The position numbers were made by a program, and so were the translations under genes. 64,000 nucleotides of DNA from Planococcus sp. 107-1 (GTDB lineage Bacteria > Bacillota > Bacilli > Bacillales_A > Planococcaceae), in contig NZ_CP090977.1 in NCBI RefSeq assembly GCF_021513255.1, positions 3,286,001 through 3,350,000 on the forward strand, written 5' to 3'. The notes below the pieces were generated by a model that had not been told where the DNA came from, did not search any database, and was given only the letters and a program-made list of their open reading frames with translations. This document shows, piece after piece, positions 54,215 through 63,540 of the stretch (positions are counted from its first letter, which is position 1; each line of letters starts with the position of its first letter).

Positions 54215-54378
54215 AAAAGACCCTTGCCTAATAAAAGGCAAAGGTCTTGCTAAGCAAAATTGTTTGCTATCACAACCGATGGCTACGAACCATGTAATGA
54301 CGACTGTGAAATAGGTTTCCCTATAGCTACTCCCCTTTGACATAAAGTCAAAGTCTATTGAGTTGTACGGTTAGTATA
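54215..54378 (-). promoter_or_regulatory. yybP-ykoY manganese riboswitch
   Basis: On the minus strand: TATACT as -10 (54373-54378), the GACTTTGACT...GTCAAAGG stem, the conserved AAAGGGGAGTAGC (GGGGAGTAGC at 54326-54335), a CGTAGCC arm and a terminator (54217-54228 with 54237-54248) followed by TTTTCT. Mn(II) binding should favour read-through into the TerC gene. Confidence 0.9.
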
Positions 54379-54477
54379 GCATCTCTTTAAACATGATGAA
54401 TCATCACATTTGTCTAAATTATGGCACAGTCATTTTTCTAAAGAAGAAGCTTTACTGTCCAGCGATTTCTTGACTTT

Positions 54478-55475
54478 TTAAATTTTTCTTTTCGCCTCTT
54501 GGATGCGGGCTTTTTGGAAACCTTGCACAATATCCATTAAAGCGGTCACGATGACAAGCAGTAAAATACCGCCAATCACCCAGTTCATATTGAAATCTGC
54601 GCCGAATATCGCGTTGATTTCAACTAGGAAGCGCTCGTTGAATAACGTCGCATCTGTGAAAATGACGACGAAAACAACGGTCGAAATTGCTTGGACAGCA
54701 GCATTCAACACGGCCAACCTCACTGTCCACTGCTCCTCGCGCCATTTATAGATTGATAATGCAATCTCCAATACGATGACAAGTGCCACGAGCAGCCAAT
54801 AGGACACAAGAACTTCCTGGTTGAACGTCGGCGTGATCAATTCACCGTTTCGGTAAACCCCTACCCAGTTGTCCGCATTAAAGTAGAACACAGACCAAAT
54901 AGCCGTCCAAATCAAACTTCCTGCAATTTGATATTTGGTGATCTTTTTTCTTTCGGAATATGGATCGTTTCCTTTAAATCGTCCGGCGTCCATTCCTGGT
55001 ATTTCGATGTCAAAGGTGTATGGGAAGTTGAATGATCGGCCCTTTCGATAATCGCGAAAACAATCGTCAGCCAGAAAAACACTTGGATGGCTGCATTGAC
55101 GCTCGCTGAAATGGCATTCCCGACAATCGCAGTGATGGTTTCTGTGATCGTAGCGCCTCCATCTGCAGTGAAAATCGATGTAATGACGACTGCGATCAGT
55201 GAGACAAGGACAGCAATCGGCAATATCAGTTTCAATAAGTCGATGTAAAGATCATAGAATCGCGGCCCGATTAAATGCATCGGCCGTTCTTTATAGCCGC
55301 TGGCGAGAATCGCGGGATTTCCGAGCTTCGCCAGCACTTCCTTTACATCATGCAGCGTATAATCCTCTGGCAGCATGTCTTCAATGGTCGATCGCAATTC
55401 CAAGGCAATGTCTTCCCTGTTCTTCTCAGGCAGCCTGCGCGTCACTTCTCCAATGTACAGCTCAATCAGATTCAT
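54478..55475 (-). pseudogene. HAAS-domain membrane protein (frameshifted), PadR partner
   Basis: The intact frame would give about 332 residues: a cytoplasmic N-terminal HAAS-type helical domain (YIGEVTRRLPEKNREDIALE, VLAKLGNPAILASGY) and about six membrane helices in three pairs. The frame breaks at 54944-54949, six T on the plus strand that should be seven, within PKEKK-ITKYQIAG. In HAAS/PadR pairs the HAAS domain contacts the PadR repressor and relays membrane signals. It overlaps the padR gene by 14 nt. AAAGGAG lies before the ATG at 55475. Confidence 0.78.
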
Positions 55476-55812
55476 TTGTCTCCGCTCCTTTAAGTAAAAT
55501 GTAGAGCTCACGCGACGTCTTTTCCCATTCTTCTTTCAGCATGCCAAAAATCTCTGTTCCGTAATCGCTCAAAACATAATATTTCCGCGGACGGTTTTCG
55601 GTCGTATCCCAACTGCTTGTGACAAGTTCCTGTTTTTCCAGCCTGCGGAGCAACGGATACAAGGTGCTTTGTTCCATTGAAATTCCGCTGCTTTCCAATA
55701 ACTGAACAAGCGAATAACCGTATTGCGGAGTTTGGAGCTGACTCAACACGGCTAACGTCAAAGTTCCTCTTCGCAGTTCAGTGGATAAGCTATTAAATAA
55801 GGAATTGTCCAT
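55462..55812 (-). CDS. PadR-family transcriptional repressor
   Basis: A 116-residue PadR winged-helix regulator of the short class: RRGTLTLAVLSQLQTPQYGY, then TLYPLLRRLEKQELVTSSWD as recognition helix and wing, then PRKYYVLSDYG. The C-terminal dimer helix is short. It is cotranscribed with the HAAS membrane gene (14-nt overlap). Two palindromes in front (55835-55847, 55859-55869) fit the usual PadR operator type, so it probably controls itself. GGGAGGTG precedes the ATG. Confidence 0.9.
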   Translation of the reverse strand: MDNSLFNSLSTELRRGTLTLAVLSQLQTPQYGYSLVQLLESSGISMEQSTLYPLLRRLEKQELVTSSWDTTENRPRKYYVLSDYGTEIFGMLKEEWEKTSRELYILLKGAETNESD

Positions 55813-55834
55813 TTTTACACCTCCCTAGCTATAC

Positions 55835-55869
55835 TGTACGACGTACACCTTTATACTATGTATCATACA
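55835..55869 (-). promoter_or_regulatory. Paired palindromic operators of padR
   Basis: TGTACG-A-CGTACA (55835-55847) and TGTAT-C-ATACA (55859-55869), centres 23 bp apart, lie 23-57 nt upstream of the padR start. Known PadR sites have the form TGTAT-N-ATACA. Confidence 0.7.
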
Positions 55870-55925
55870 CTATTATGAAAAATAAAACAATAATAATCTG
55901 ATAATTCAACTATATTTATGGATAT

Positions 55926-55955
55926 AAAAAAATTGGCCCCGTAAAGAGCCAATTT
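55926..55955 (-). terminator. Terminator of the Bcr/CflA gene
   Basis: AAATTGGC (55930-55937) pairs with 55948-55955; the T run follows on the minus strand. Confidence 0.75.
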
Positions 55956-55991
55956 CCCATTGCAATTCGTTCCTATTAATTCCTGCTTTAC

Positions 55992-57200
55992 TTATAAACT
56001 TGCGGCTTTTTTCACCGTCTTCTTAACTAAGAACAAATAAGCCATTAAAGCAATCAGACACATGGAAAAAATGGTCAAGCCCATGGGCACCGCTGTTTCT
56101 TCTCCAGCAATCCCGACGAGCGGCGCACTTAACGCACCCAAAACAAACGGCAAAAGCCCCAATAGCGCTGAAGCACTGCCGGCCGCTTGGCTTTGCGATT
56201 CCATCGCCAATGTGAATGAAGCCGTGCTGACAATCCCGATTGATGTAACGAAAAAGAAAATCGGCACTACGACTGCCCATAATGGCCCCTGTAAAATCAC
56301 TACGGAGAGCAGCACAGCTCCGGCAAGAGTCGCCCCGTAAAGAGCGGTTTCAAGAAATTTCTTTTCTGAAAATACATGGCTGAACCGTCCTACCGCATAA
56401 CTGCCGGCAATCAAGCCGATGCCATTCATGCCGAAAAGCAAACTGAATACTTGAGGGGACACGCCGTAAATATTTTGATAAATGAAAGGCGTTCCGGAAA
56501 CATAGGCGAACACGCCGCCGATTAAAAAGCCTTGCGCCAGTGCATACCCCGTAAATTGTTTGTCCTTTAATATGGAAGCGAAATTGGAGAATGTAGCTTT
56601 TAAATTGCTTGGCACTCTCCGTTCTACCGGCAAGCTTTCAGGAAGGCGGAAACCGGTAATCAATAATAGAACCATTCCCAAAATCGTTAGGGCCAGGAAA
56701 ATCCCTTTCCAGTCGGCAAACAATAACACGCCGCTGCCTACAGATGGTGCCAATAAGGGCACAAGATTATTTACCACCATTAACAGTGCAAACAGCCGAG
56801 TCAATTCTGCCCCACTGCTCACATCTCTTACTATTGCCCGGGAAATAACGAGGCCGGCAGAAGCCGCAAAGCCTTGCAAAAAACGAAGCAAGACAAAAAT
56901 ATAAATGTTGGGAGCAAATACACAAGCTGCAGAAGCTGCTGCGTAGACAAACAGCGAAATCACCAAAGGCTTGCGCCGTCCATGAACGTCACTTAAAGCC
57001 CCTGCGACTAGCTGTCCTACGGCAAGTCCAAGCAAACAAGCCGTCAAACTTAATTGGATAGATGAAGCATTTGTTTCAAATACCTCTGCCAGGACTGGAA
57101 AAGACGGCAGGTACATATCGATGGTAAAGGGGATCAAAGAAGTAAGAGCTCCTAATAAAAGAATGAAGCGGATACGTTTAAAGCCAACCAGTGTTTCCAT
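55992..57200 (-). CDS. Bcr/CflA-type multidrug MFS exporter
   Basis: A 402-residue carrier of 12 helices. The first helix region FTIDMYLPSFPVLAEVFET is the Bcr/CflA hallmark (D-x-Y-L-P), followed by loop QLVAGALSDVHGRRKPLVIS and motif C RFLQGFAASAGLVISRAIVR. Relatives export bicyclomycin, chloramphenicol or sulfonamides; the actual substrate is unknown. It is a single gene with no adjacent regulator. Confidence 0.9.
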   Translation of the reverse strand: METLVGFKRIRFILLLGALTSLIPFTIDMYLPSFPVLAEVFETNASSIQLSLTACLLGLAVGQLVAGALSDVHGRRKPLVISLFVYAAASAACVFAPNIYIFVLLRFLQGFAASAGLVISRAIVRDVSSGAELTRLFALLMVVNNLVPLLAPSVGSGVLLFADWKGIFLALTILGMVLLLITGFRLPESLPVERRVPSNLKATFSNFASILKDKQFTGYALAQGFLIGGVFAYVSGTPFIYQNIYGVSPQVFSLLFGMNGIGLIAGSYAVGRFSHVFSEKKFLETALYGATLAGAVLLSVVILQGPLWAVVVPIFFFVTSIGIVSTASFTLAMESQSQAAGSASALLGLLPFVLGALSAPLVGIAGEETAVPMGLTIFSMCLIALMAYLFLVKKTVKKAASL

Positions 57201-57366
57201 TCGTGCAACAACCTTTCTGCATAAAAAACATGAAATCTTGCTTTTTATTTCGAGACTTGAAATACATCTTTATACAGTAGCATAAAACTTTTTCGGCTTG
57301 AATTTATTTGACTTTTTTTATCCAACCAGAAAACCTTCATTCTGAGAATGAAGGCATGGAATCCAC

Positions 57367-58239
57367 TTATGTTTTCTCGTAATTTAAAAATTCCTGGATT
57401 TTTTTCGTGTATGCTTCCGGTTCTTCCACACTTGGCATATGGGAGCTGTTTTCAAATACATGAAATTGAGAATCCCGCACTAGACTCGCATAATAAGCAG
57501 TGGCTTCCGGTGTCGCTTCATCGTAGCGGCCACAAGTGAAAAGGGCCGGCATCTTCAATTCTCGAAGCCACTCTGCAGCATCATAATCTTGCAATGTACC
57601 CGTCACTGTAAATTCTGAAGCCCCCCACATGAAATTATAGATTTGCTGATTCATATTCTCTAATTCCTCGCTTACTTCCGGCGGCCACGGATCGAGCCTG
57701 CAAAGGTGACGATGATAGAAGCCATACATAGCCGATTGATATTCAGGGGAATCGGTTGTCTTCTGGAGCTCGTTTTTTTCAATGGCTGCCTGCAGTTCCA
57801 AAGGCATTTTTTTCAGATGATTTCGCTGGTCTCGCTCCCACCTTCGCGCTTGCAGGGCCGGCCCTGAAAAAATGACGCTTTTTACCCCTTTCGGCTGTTT
57901 CGAAAGAAAGGCTGCTAAAAGCATCGTTCCCCACGAATGGCCAAGAATATGGACTTCTTCCAGCTCAAGCGCTTTTCGAACCTGTTCCAGTTCTTCCACA
58001 TAGCGCTCGACTGTCCAAAGTTCGGTATTGCGCGGATGCCCTGAATTGCCGCAGCCTAGTTGGTCGTATTGAATAATTGGACGTTCCTGTCCTAGCGAGC
58101 GCAGCGGATCTCGATCACTGCTTTTCCCTCCAGGGCCGCCGTGCAGGAGAAGGAGCGGTGTTCCTCGTCCATTGCCCGTAATGCGGTACCAGACATTCCC
58201 GCCATTGACGGAAATAAACCCTTCCGTTACGTCATCCAT
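57367..58239 (-). CDS. Prolyl aminopeptidase-like alpha/beta hydrolase (S33)
   Basis: A 290-residue alpha/beta hydrolase of the proline iminopeptidase type. LLLLHGGPGGKSSD gives the oxyanion segment, ILGHSWGTMLLAAFL the nucleophile serine, TCGRYDEATP the aspartate and ENSSHMPSVEEP the histidine. Such enzymes remove N-terminal proline from small peptides. The ATG at 58239 has GGGGGAG nine bases upstream; the longer ORF start is not supported. It follows the ilvE terminator region on the opposite side and is monocistronic. Confidence 0.88.
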   Translation of the reverse strand: MDDVTEGFISVNGGNVWYRITGNGRGTPLLLLHGGPGGKSSDRDPLRSLGQERPIIQYDQLGCGNSGHPRNTELWTVERYVEELEQVRKALELEEVHILGHSWGTMLLAAFLSKQPKGVKSVIFSGPALQARRWERDQRNHLKKMPLELQAAIEKNELQKTTDSPEYQSAMYGFYHRHLCRLDPWPPEVSEELENMNQQIYNFMWGASEFTVTGTLQDYDAAEWLRELKMPALFTCGRYDEATPEATAYYASLVRDSQFHVFENSSHMPSVEEPEAYTKKIQEFLNYEKT

Positions 58240-58340
58240 TGTTTTTTCTCCCCCTTTTTCACCATCACTCGTTTTATTGATTCTCCAGGTGGCGTTTAAT
58301 TCCTTTATTTCAGCCATTTACGGCCAACTTTCACGTTTAC

Positions 58341-58376
58341 AAAAAAAGGCACGCATCCATTGCAGATGCGCACCTT
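58341..58376 (-). terminator. Terminator of ilvE
   Basis: GGCACGCATC (58348-58357) pairs with 58365-58374 with two G-U pairs in RNA, followed by seven T on the minus strand. Confidence 0.75.
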
Positions 58377-58382
58377 CTTTTC

Positions 58383-59459
58383 TTATTTCACTTCCACAGT
58401 CCAGCCAAGCGAATCTTCCACTTTTCCTGTCTGGATGCCCGTGATCGTGTCATATAATTTTTGAGACAATTCACCGATTTGGTGATTGTTGACGACCATT
58501 TTCTTCCCTTGCCAGTTCAATTCGCCGACTGGCGAAATAACAGCAGCCGTTCCAGTTCCGAATACTTCCTCCAACTGTCCCGCTTCGTATGCTTCATGAA
58601 TTTCGTTGATCGATATTTTACGCTGCGTGACTGAAATGCCCCATGAACCCAGCAATTCGATGATCGATGTTCGGGTAATGCCATTCAAGATGCTGCCGTT
58701 AAGCTCCGGTGTTATGATTTCTCCGTTAATCTTGAAGAAAATATTCATGCTCCCGACTTCTTCGATGTATTTCTTCTCAATTCCATCAAGCCATAATACA
58801 TCGGCATTCCCAGCTTTTTTCGCATTCGCTTGTGCCTGGTAGCCGGAAGAGTAATTCCCGGCCGTTTTCGCCATTCCTGTGCCGCCTTTTACCGCTCTTG
58901 TAAACTGGTCTTCAACATGGATGATGACAGGCGTCAATCCGCCTGTGAAATACGAACCTACCGGTGAAAGGATGATCATCAGCTTGTAAGCTTTTGCCGG
59001 GGCTACTGCAAGGTTCGCTTCTGTCGAAATGATGAACGGACGGATGTATAAGGAAGTGCCCTGTGTGGCGGGTACCCAATTTTTCTCAAGTTTGATCAGC
59101 TCCGTCAAATAGTCAAGCATCGCTTTTTCATCTACCGGCGGAATGCTTAAACGTTCACTTGATAAATTCAAGCGTTCAAAGTTCTTTTCCGGACGGAACA
59201 ATAAGACGCGGCCATCTTCTGTGCGGTAAGCTTTCATGCCTTCAAAAACGGTTTGCCCATAATGGAAAATCATTGCTGCCGGATCCAATGTGATCGGGCC
59301 ATAAGGAACGATTTTCGGTTCATGCCAACCTTTTCCTTCTTCATATTCCAACGTGAACATGTGATCCGTGAAGATGGTGCCAAACGGCACTTGGTCATGC
59401 AAAGGCTTGTCCTTCTTATTTGTGCTTTCTACAACTTCCAATTGATATGTATTCACCAT
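58383..59459 (-). CDS. ilvE: Branched-chain amino acid aminotransferase
   Basis: Transfers the amino group between glutamate and the 2-oxo acids of leucine, isoleucine and valine, with pyridoxal phosphate. The 358-residue fold-type IV enzyme has the BCAT-II features FHYGQTVFEGMKAYRTEDG, RPFIISTEANLAVAPAKAY, the MAKTAGNYSSGYQAQANAKK loop and EVFGTGTAAVISPVGEL. The size matches B. subtilis YbgE/YwaA. GAGAGGAG precedes the ATG. Upstream 59460-59590 shows no leader RNA. Confidence 0.95.
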   Translation of the reverse strand: MVNTYQLEVVESTNKKDKPLHDQVPFGTIFTDHMFTLEYEEGKGWHEPKIVPYGPITLDPAAMIFHYGQTVFEGMKAYRTEDGRVLLFRPEKNFERLNLSSERLSIPPVDEKAMLDYLTELIKLEKNWVPATQGTSLYIRPFIISTEANLAVAPAKAYKLMIILSPVGSYFTGGLTPVIIHVEDQFTRAVKGGTGMAKTAGNYSSGYQAQANAKKAGNADVLWLDGIEKKYIEEVGSMNIFFKINGEIITPELNGSILNGITRTSIIELLGSWGISVTQRKISINEIHEAYEAGQLEEVFGTGTAAVISPVGELNWQGKKMVVNNHQIGELSQKLYDTITGIQTGKVEDSLGWTVEVK

Positions 59460-59593
59460 TGTGAGGCACTCCTCTCATTTAAACAATATAATTGCAGGTA
59501 TTTGAATAATTATACATTCTCTTAAATTAATTTCAAGTTTATTTTTATCCACTTAGTGAAAATTAAGAAAAAAGACCCGAACCATTTTTTCAT

Positions 59594-59622
59594 AAAAAAG
59601 AGACCATTCAGCGAATGATCTC
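59594..59622 (-). terminator. Terminator overlapping the Nudix gene end
   Basis: GAGACCATTC (59600-59609) pairs with 59613-59622 (two mismatches/wobbles) and is followed by TTTTTT on the minus strand. It overlaps the stop codon. Confidence 0.7.
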
Positions 59623-60222
59623 CATAAAATGTGCCAATATACGGGCCGTTAGCCCCCAAATGACCTTGTCTTCGTATAAATAAAAGTACTCTTCCATCTG
59701 CCTTGGCTGAAAACTGTAATCTTGTCCGCCTTCAATCAAGTCATATGGGAAATTTTCTTCTGGCTGTATATTAAAATTCATATAGTAAATTTCCGGCCGG
59801 GTTTCTAAGAAAAAAGACAAAGGCACACTAAAAAGGCTATCGACTTCGGAAGGGTTTGGTTTAAATTCCGCTTCTGCGTCGATTGTACCTGCAAAAGCAT
59901 AAATGATCATGCCGAACGGCGAGACCATGTAATCGAGCGGATAAACAGCGGAAATTTCTTCTGAACGGATGCCAAGTTCCTCTCTTGTTTCCCGAAGCGC
60001 CGCAGCTTGCGGGGTCGCATCTCCCGCATCAATCCGGCCGCCCGGGAAACAGATTTCTCCCGGCTGCCTCCGCAATGTATGGGCCCGGACTTCAAAAACA
60101 ATGTGGATTTCTCCGTTCCGCTCCAACAGCGGCAACAAGATGGCGTACTTCGAGAAATCCTTGCTGCCCAAGACAGCCGGGTCATGTGCTTGTATCTTTT
60201 CGAGTATTTTTTCCGGTTGCAT
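59608..60222 (-). CDS. Nudix hydrolase, CoA pyrophosphatase type
   Basis: A 204-residue Nudix enzyme. The Nudix box lies in the stretch starting EICFPGGRIDAGDA and ending ALRETREELGI, with the catalytic REELG end conserved; the FPGG and D-A-G-D form is that of coenzyme A diphosphatases (YeaB/NudL), which cut CoA to 3',5'-ADP and phosphopantetheine. It lies 9 nt after the SNF2 helicase gene, with GAGGTGATGGA before the ATG, so the two share a transcript. Confidence 0.88.
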   Translation of the reverse strand: MQPEKILEKIQAHDPAVLGSKDFSKYAILLPLLERNGEIHIVFEVRAHTLRRQPGEICFPGGRIDAGDATPQAAALRETREELGIRSEEISAVYPLDYMVSPFGMIIYAFAGTIDAEAEFKPNPSEVDSLFSVPLSFFLETRPEIYYMNFNIQPEENFPYDLIEGGQDYSFQPRQMEEYFYLYEDKVIWGLTARILAHFMEIIR

Positions 60223-60231
60223 TCCATCACC

Positions 60232-63200
60232 TCATTCAATCATCAAGATTTCCCGGATGTCTTCTTCTGTCATTGCCGTCAGCGCTTCACTTCCAGGTTG
60301 GATGACTTCATCAATCAGGTTCTTCTTTTTCTCCTGAAGTTCGTTGATTTTTTCTTCGATTGTCCCTTTGGCCACCATACGAATCACCTGCACCGTATTT
60401 TGCTGGCCCATCCGGTGGGCACGGTCTGTTGCCTGCTGCTCAACTGCAGGGTTCCACCAAAGATCGTACAAAATCACCGTATCAGCCCCTGTCAGATTCA
60501 AGCCCGTACCTCCCGCTTTCAATGAAATCAAGAAGAGATTGCCTTCCCCTTCATTGAAGCGGTCGCAAAGCGCTACACGTTCTGCAGCAGGCGTCTGTCC
60601 ATCCAAATAGAAGTACGGCTGGCCTTGGCGTGCAAGCTGTCGGCCGATAAGTCCGAGCATTTGGGTAAACTGCGAGAAGATCAGCACTCTGCGGCCCGAT
60701 AGCCGGCTTTCTTCAATAATCTCGAACAACTGCTCGAATTTCGCAGAACTTCCCGTGTAGCCTTCTACAAAGAGCGCAGGGTGGCAACAGATTTGGCGAA
60801 GCCTCGTGAGTCCGGCTAAAATCCGGATTTTGTTTTTCTTCAGGCTGCCTTTCGCTAAATGCTTCAACGCGTCATGTTTGAGTTCAGCCAAATAGGCGGC
60901 ATAGACTTTTTTCTGTTCTTTCTGCAGATCAGAATACTGCATCGTTTCTATTTTCTCTGGCAGCTCGGTCAATACCTCTTTTTTCAAGCGGCGGAGAATG
61001 AAAGGACGAACCCTTTTCGCAATTTCTTCCCGTCTGAGTTCACTGAATGCCCTTCTTCCCGGCAGCAGCTCTGGAAAGACCACATGGAAAATCGACCATA
61101 ATTCATCGATGGAGTTTTCTATTGGTGTTCCCGTTAATGCAAATTTATAATCCGCTTCTATCGACTTCAGCGACCGGGCGGTTTTCGTTATTGGATTTTT
61201 GAATGCTTGGGCTTCGTCCAAAAACAGGCTATGAAAAATTTTTCCGCTGTAAAAAGCGGCGTCCGAGCGCAGTGAAGGATAAGAGGTGATGAAGATATCC
61301 GTATCCACCGAACTTTCGAAGATGGCTTTTCTTTTTGCTTTTGTCCCGTCGATGATGCGGACATTCAGCTCGGGTGCGAATTTTTTCATTTCATTTAGCC
61401 AATTGTAGGTGAGCGATGCCGGTGAAACGACGAGCACCGGCCGTTTATGTGCTCGGATTTCCGGCAGCACCGACACGATATAAGCAATGCTCTGCAAGGT
61501 TTTCCCAAGTCCCATATCATCCGCCAAAATGCCGCCGAATTGATATTTCGCAAGCAGTTTCAGCCATCTGTAGCCGGCTTTCTGATAGTCCCTCATAATG
61601 CTTTCCAAACGTTCCGGAACAGCCGCCGCATGGTCAAGCGGATGGTTCAAGTTCTTGAGAAGCCGCGCAAAATTCTCGCCTGGCTCAATCACTTCGCCGC
61701 CTTCTACCACATCCAACATTTTCATCGCCTGCAGCAGCGGAATCCGGAATTCCTGCTCATCCAATTGCTGCGCTGTCAGTTCCACTTCATTCATAAAATC
61801 GTTGAATGCAAGAAAATCCGGCGTTTCAAGCGACAACAGCTGGCCATTCGGAATCCGGTAATATTTTCGTTTATGTTCAAGAGCTTTCAGGAGTTTTTGG
61901 ATCTCTTTCTCCGGAATCCCCTGCAAATCAAAGCGGAATTCAAGCCAGTCCGTCCTTTCGCCAAAATCCATTTTGATTTTCGGTCCAATGTAGCCGGTAT
62001 GGAGGCGCATCTTTACCGAAGTGGTGGCATATACTTCAACCACCTCTTCAAATTTCGGGATCCAGTGATAAAGGAAATCGTATTCCGCCTCTTCGTTATG
62101 GATATAAAAGCCGCCGTCTGTTTGGTTGAACAGGCTGTCGTGCATCATCTGCATGATGCGCTGCTCTTCCGCGATATGCCGGCGAAGCCCCGGGTAATGT
62201 TCAAGCCCTGCTTCCTCTTCTTCACACGGATTGATGATCAATTGCCCATAATGAAATTCAAGGCCTGCTAAAAGCCGGTTGCTGACGCGATCCAGATATA
62301 ATTTTGCCCGAAGCGGCACTTCGCCTAAACTTCTGGCTACGCCATCATCCATTTTCACATTTCCAAGCTTCATCAGTCCTGGAATGGCCGTTTTCATGAA
62401 ATGCTCCATCTGGCTTGCCGGAATCGTTAAACGCGGTTCTCCCGCCAACTCCAGCAGGTTCTTCAGTTCCACCAGCTGCCTGCAGCTTTCTTCGGGCAGC
62501 GGCACAAGCTCTCCGCCAGTAAACGCATAGCCGTAAGCACTTAATACCAAAATGCCATTCAGGCCTTTTGCTTCCAGTACATAACTCCCCGACGGCCCTT
62601 CTTCAATTTCAAAACGGACAGGGAGCCGCTCCGCTAACCGCAGCCCTTTATATAATTGATCTCCTTGCTGGGTGCTGACGTGGGGCGCTTGCTGCAATAG
62701 CGGCAGAAGCTGCAGCCAATCCGACACCGAAACGAAGATCATGCCTTCCCGGTCCGTCAGCAAACTTGGAATACGAGAGCTCTTAATAAGGAACTGCAGG
62801 ACCGCATCGGTTTCACGGTTGAAATTATGCCATTCTGGATTATAAGTAAAATCACTGGTGATTTCCGCCGGTTCTTTCCGTTCGACTTTCTTCAAGAACT
62901 CTAAAACCCTTAGGACGCGGTGCCGTTCGCTAATCCCTGCCTGCAAGCGAAGGCCAATTCCATATTCCGCGTTTTCCAGCAAAAAAGGAAAGCAGGTAAA
63001 CTCCACCGCTACTGTTTGGCGCGTATCAAAATGGAGCTGCTTTCCGGCAGGACGCCCCGATGGATTGCTGAACAAACTCAGCATCTGGTCAGCCAATGGA
63101 CTGCCAACGGCCTGAACATCTCTTGCTGCAAGCAGTACGGCTGCAATGTGCTGGCAATGGGTTTTGATAAAACCGACAGGCGGGCAGCTGCATTCGGCGA

Positions 63201-63396
63201 CAAGCTGATTGTGCTCGCCTTGGCGAATCAAAACAGTGAAATCTTCCCCAGCTTTTACTGTCGCTTTAATCGCTGCTTCCTCTTTGGAGTCCGCATGCAG
63301 CACTACTTTATTTGCTTCGAAATATGCTTTTCCTTTTTTATAAGCGGCGATTCCGCACAGTTCTTTAATCATTTGTTCACTCAATGCAAAGTTCAT
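60232..63396 (-). CDS. SWIM-domain SNF2/DEAD-like helicase
   Basis: A 1054-residue ATPase. A SWIM zinc finger lies near residues 68-85 (AECSCPPVGF, THCQH), then a bacterial SNF2-associated region, then the SNF2 motor in the C-terminal 450 residues: GGILADDMGLGKTLQSIAYI (motif I), FLDEAQAFKNP (motif II), LIFSQFTQML, SLKAGGTGLNLTGADTVILY and ATDRAHRMGQ (motif VI). In B. subtilis the SWIM part (YwqB) and motor (YwqA) are separate neighbours; here they are fused. A role in nucleoid or RNA polymerase remodelling is inferred. GGAAAGGA precedes the ATG. Confidence 0.92.
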   Translation of the reverse strand: MNFALSEQMIKELCGIAAYKKGKAYFEANKVVLHADSKEEAAIKATVKAGEDFTVLIRQGEHNQLVAECSCPPVGFIKTHCQHIAAVLLAARDVQAVGSPLADQMLSLFSNPSGRPAGKQLHFDTRQTVAVEFTCFPFLLENAEYGIGLRLQAGISERHRVLRVLEFLKKVERKEPAEITSDFTYNPEWHNFNRETDAVLQFLIKSSRIPSLLTDREGMIFVSVSDWLQLLPLLQQAPHVSTQQGDQLYKGLRLAERLPVRFEIEEGPSGSYVLEAKGLNGILVLSAYGYAFTGGELVPLPEESCRQLVELKNLLELAGEPRLTIPASQMEHFMKTAIPGLMKLGNVKMDDGVARSLGEVPLRAKLYLDRVSNRLLAGLEFHYGQLIINPCEEEEAGLEHYPGLRRHIAEEQRIMQMMHDSLFNQTDGGFYIHNEEAEYDFLYHWIPKFEEVVEVYATTSVKMRLHTGYIGPKIKMDFGERTDWLEFRFDLQGIPEKEIQKLLKALEHKRKYYRIPNGQLLSLETPDFLAFNDFMNEVELTAQQLDEQEFRIPLLQAMKMLDVVEGGEVIEPGENFARLLKNLNHPLDHAAAVPERLESIMRDYQKAGYRWLKLLAKYQFGGILADDMGLGKTLQSIAYIVSVLPEIRAHKRPVLVVSPASLTYNWLNEMKKFAPELNVRIIDGTKAKRKAIFESSVDTDIFITSYPSLRSDAAFYSGKIFHSLFLDEAQAFKNPITKTARSLKSIEADYKFALTGTPIENSIDELWSIFHVVFPELLPGRRAFSELRREEIAKRVRPFILRRLKKEVLTELPEKIETMQYSDLQKEQKKVYAAYLAELKHDALKHLAKGSLKKNKIRILAGLTRLRQICCHPALFVEGYTGSSAKFEQLFEIIEESRLSGRRVLIFSQFTQMLGLIGRQLARQGQPYFYLDGQTPAAERVALCDRFNEGEGNLFLISLKAGGTGLNLTGADTVILYDLWWNPAVEQQATDRAHRMGQQNTVQVIRMVAKGTIEEKINELQEKKKNLIDEVIQPGSEALTAMTEEDIREILMIE

Positions 63397-63499
63397 TCAG
63401 CAATCCTTTCCTAGCTTTTCAGATCAAGCTAACTTACTTGTCTTTTCACCCTACCACCCGCTCAACAAAGGGTCAAAATTTCCGGCGGCGGTAAAAGAA

Positions 63500-63528
63500 A
63501 ACAAAACCAGCTCGGTTTAAAGAGCTGG
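63500..63528 (-). terminator. Terminator of mnmH
   Basis: CCAGCTC (63507-63513) pairs with 63522-63528 around an 8-nt loop; followed by TTTTG on the minus strand. Confidence 0.72.
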
Positions 63529-63540
63529 CTTTGGGCACAT

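Noticed and set aside
61447-62271. A 274-codon plus-strand ORF
   Set aside because: It lies wholly antisense to the conserved SNF2 helicase gene, has no family motif and no ribosome site.
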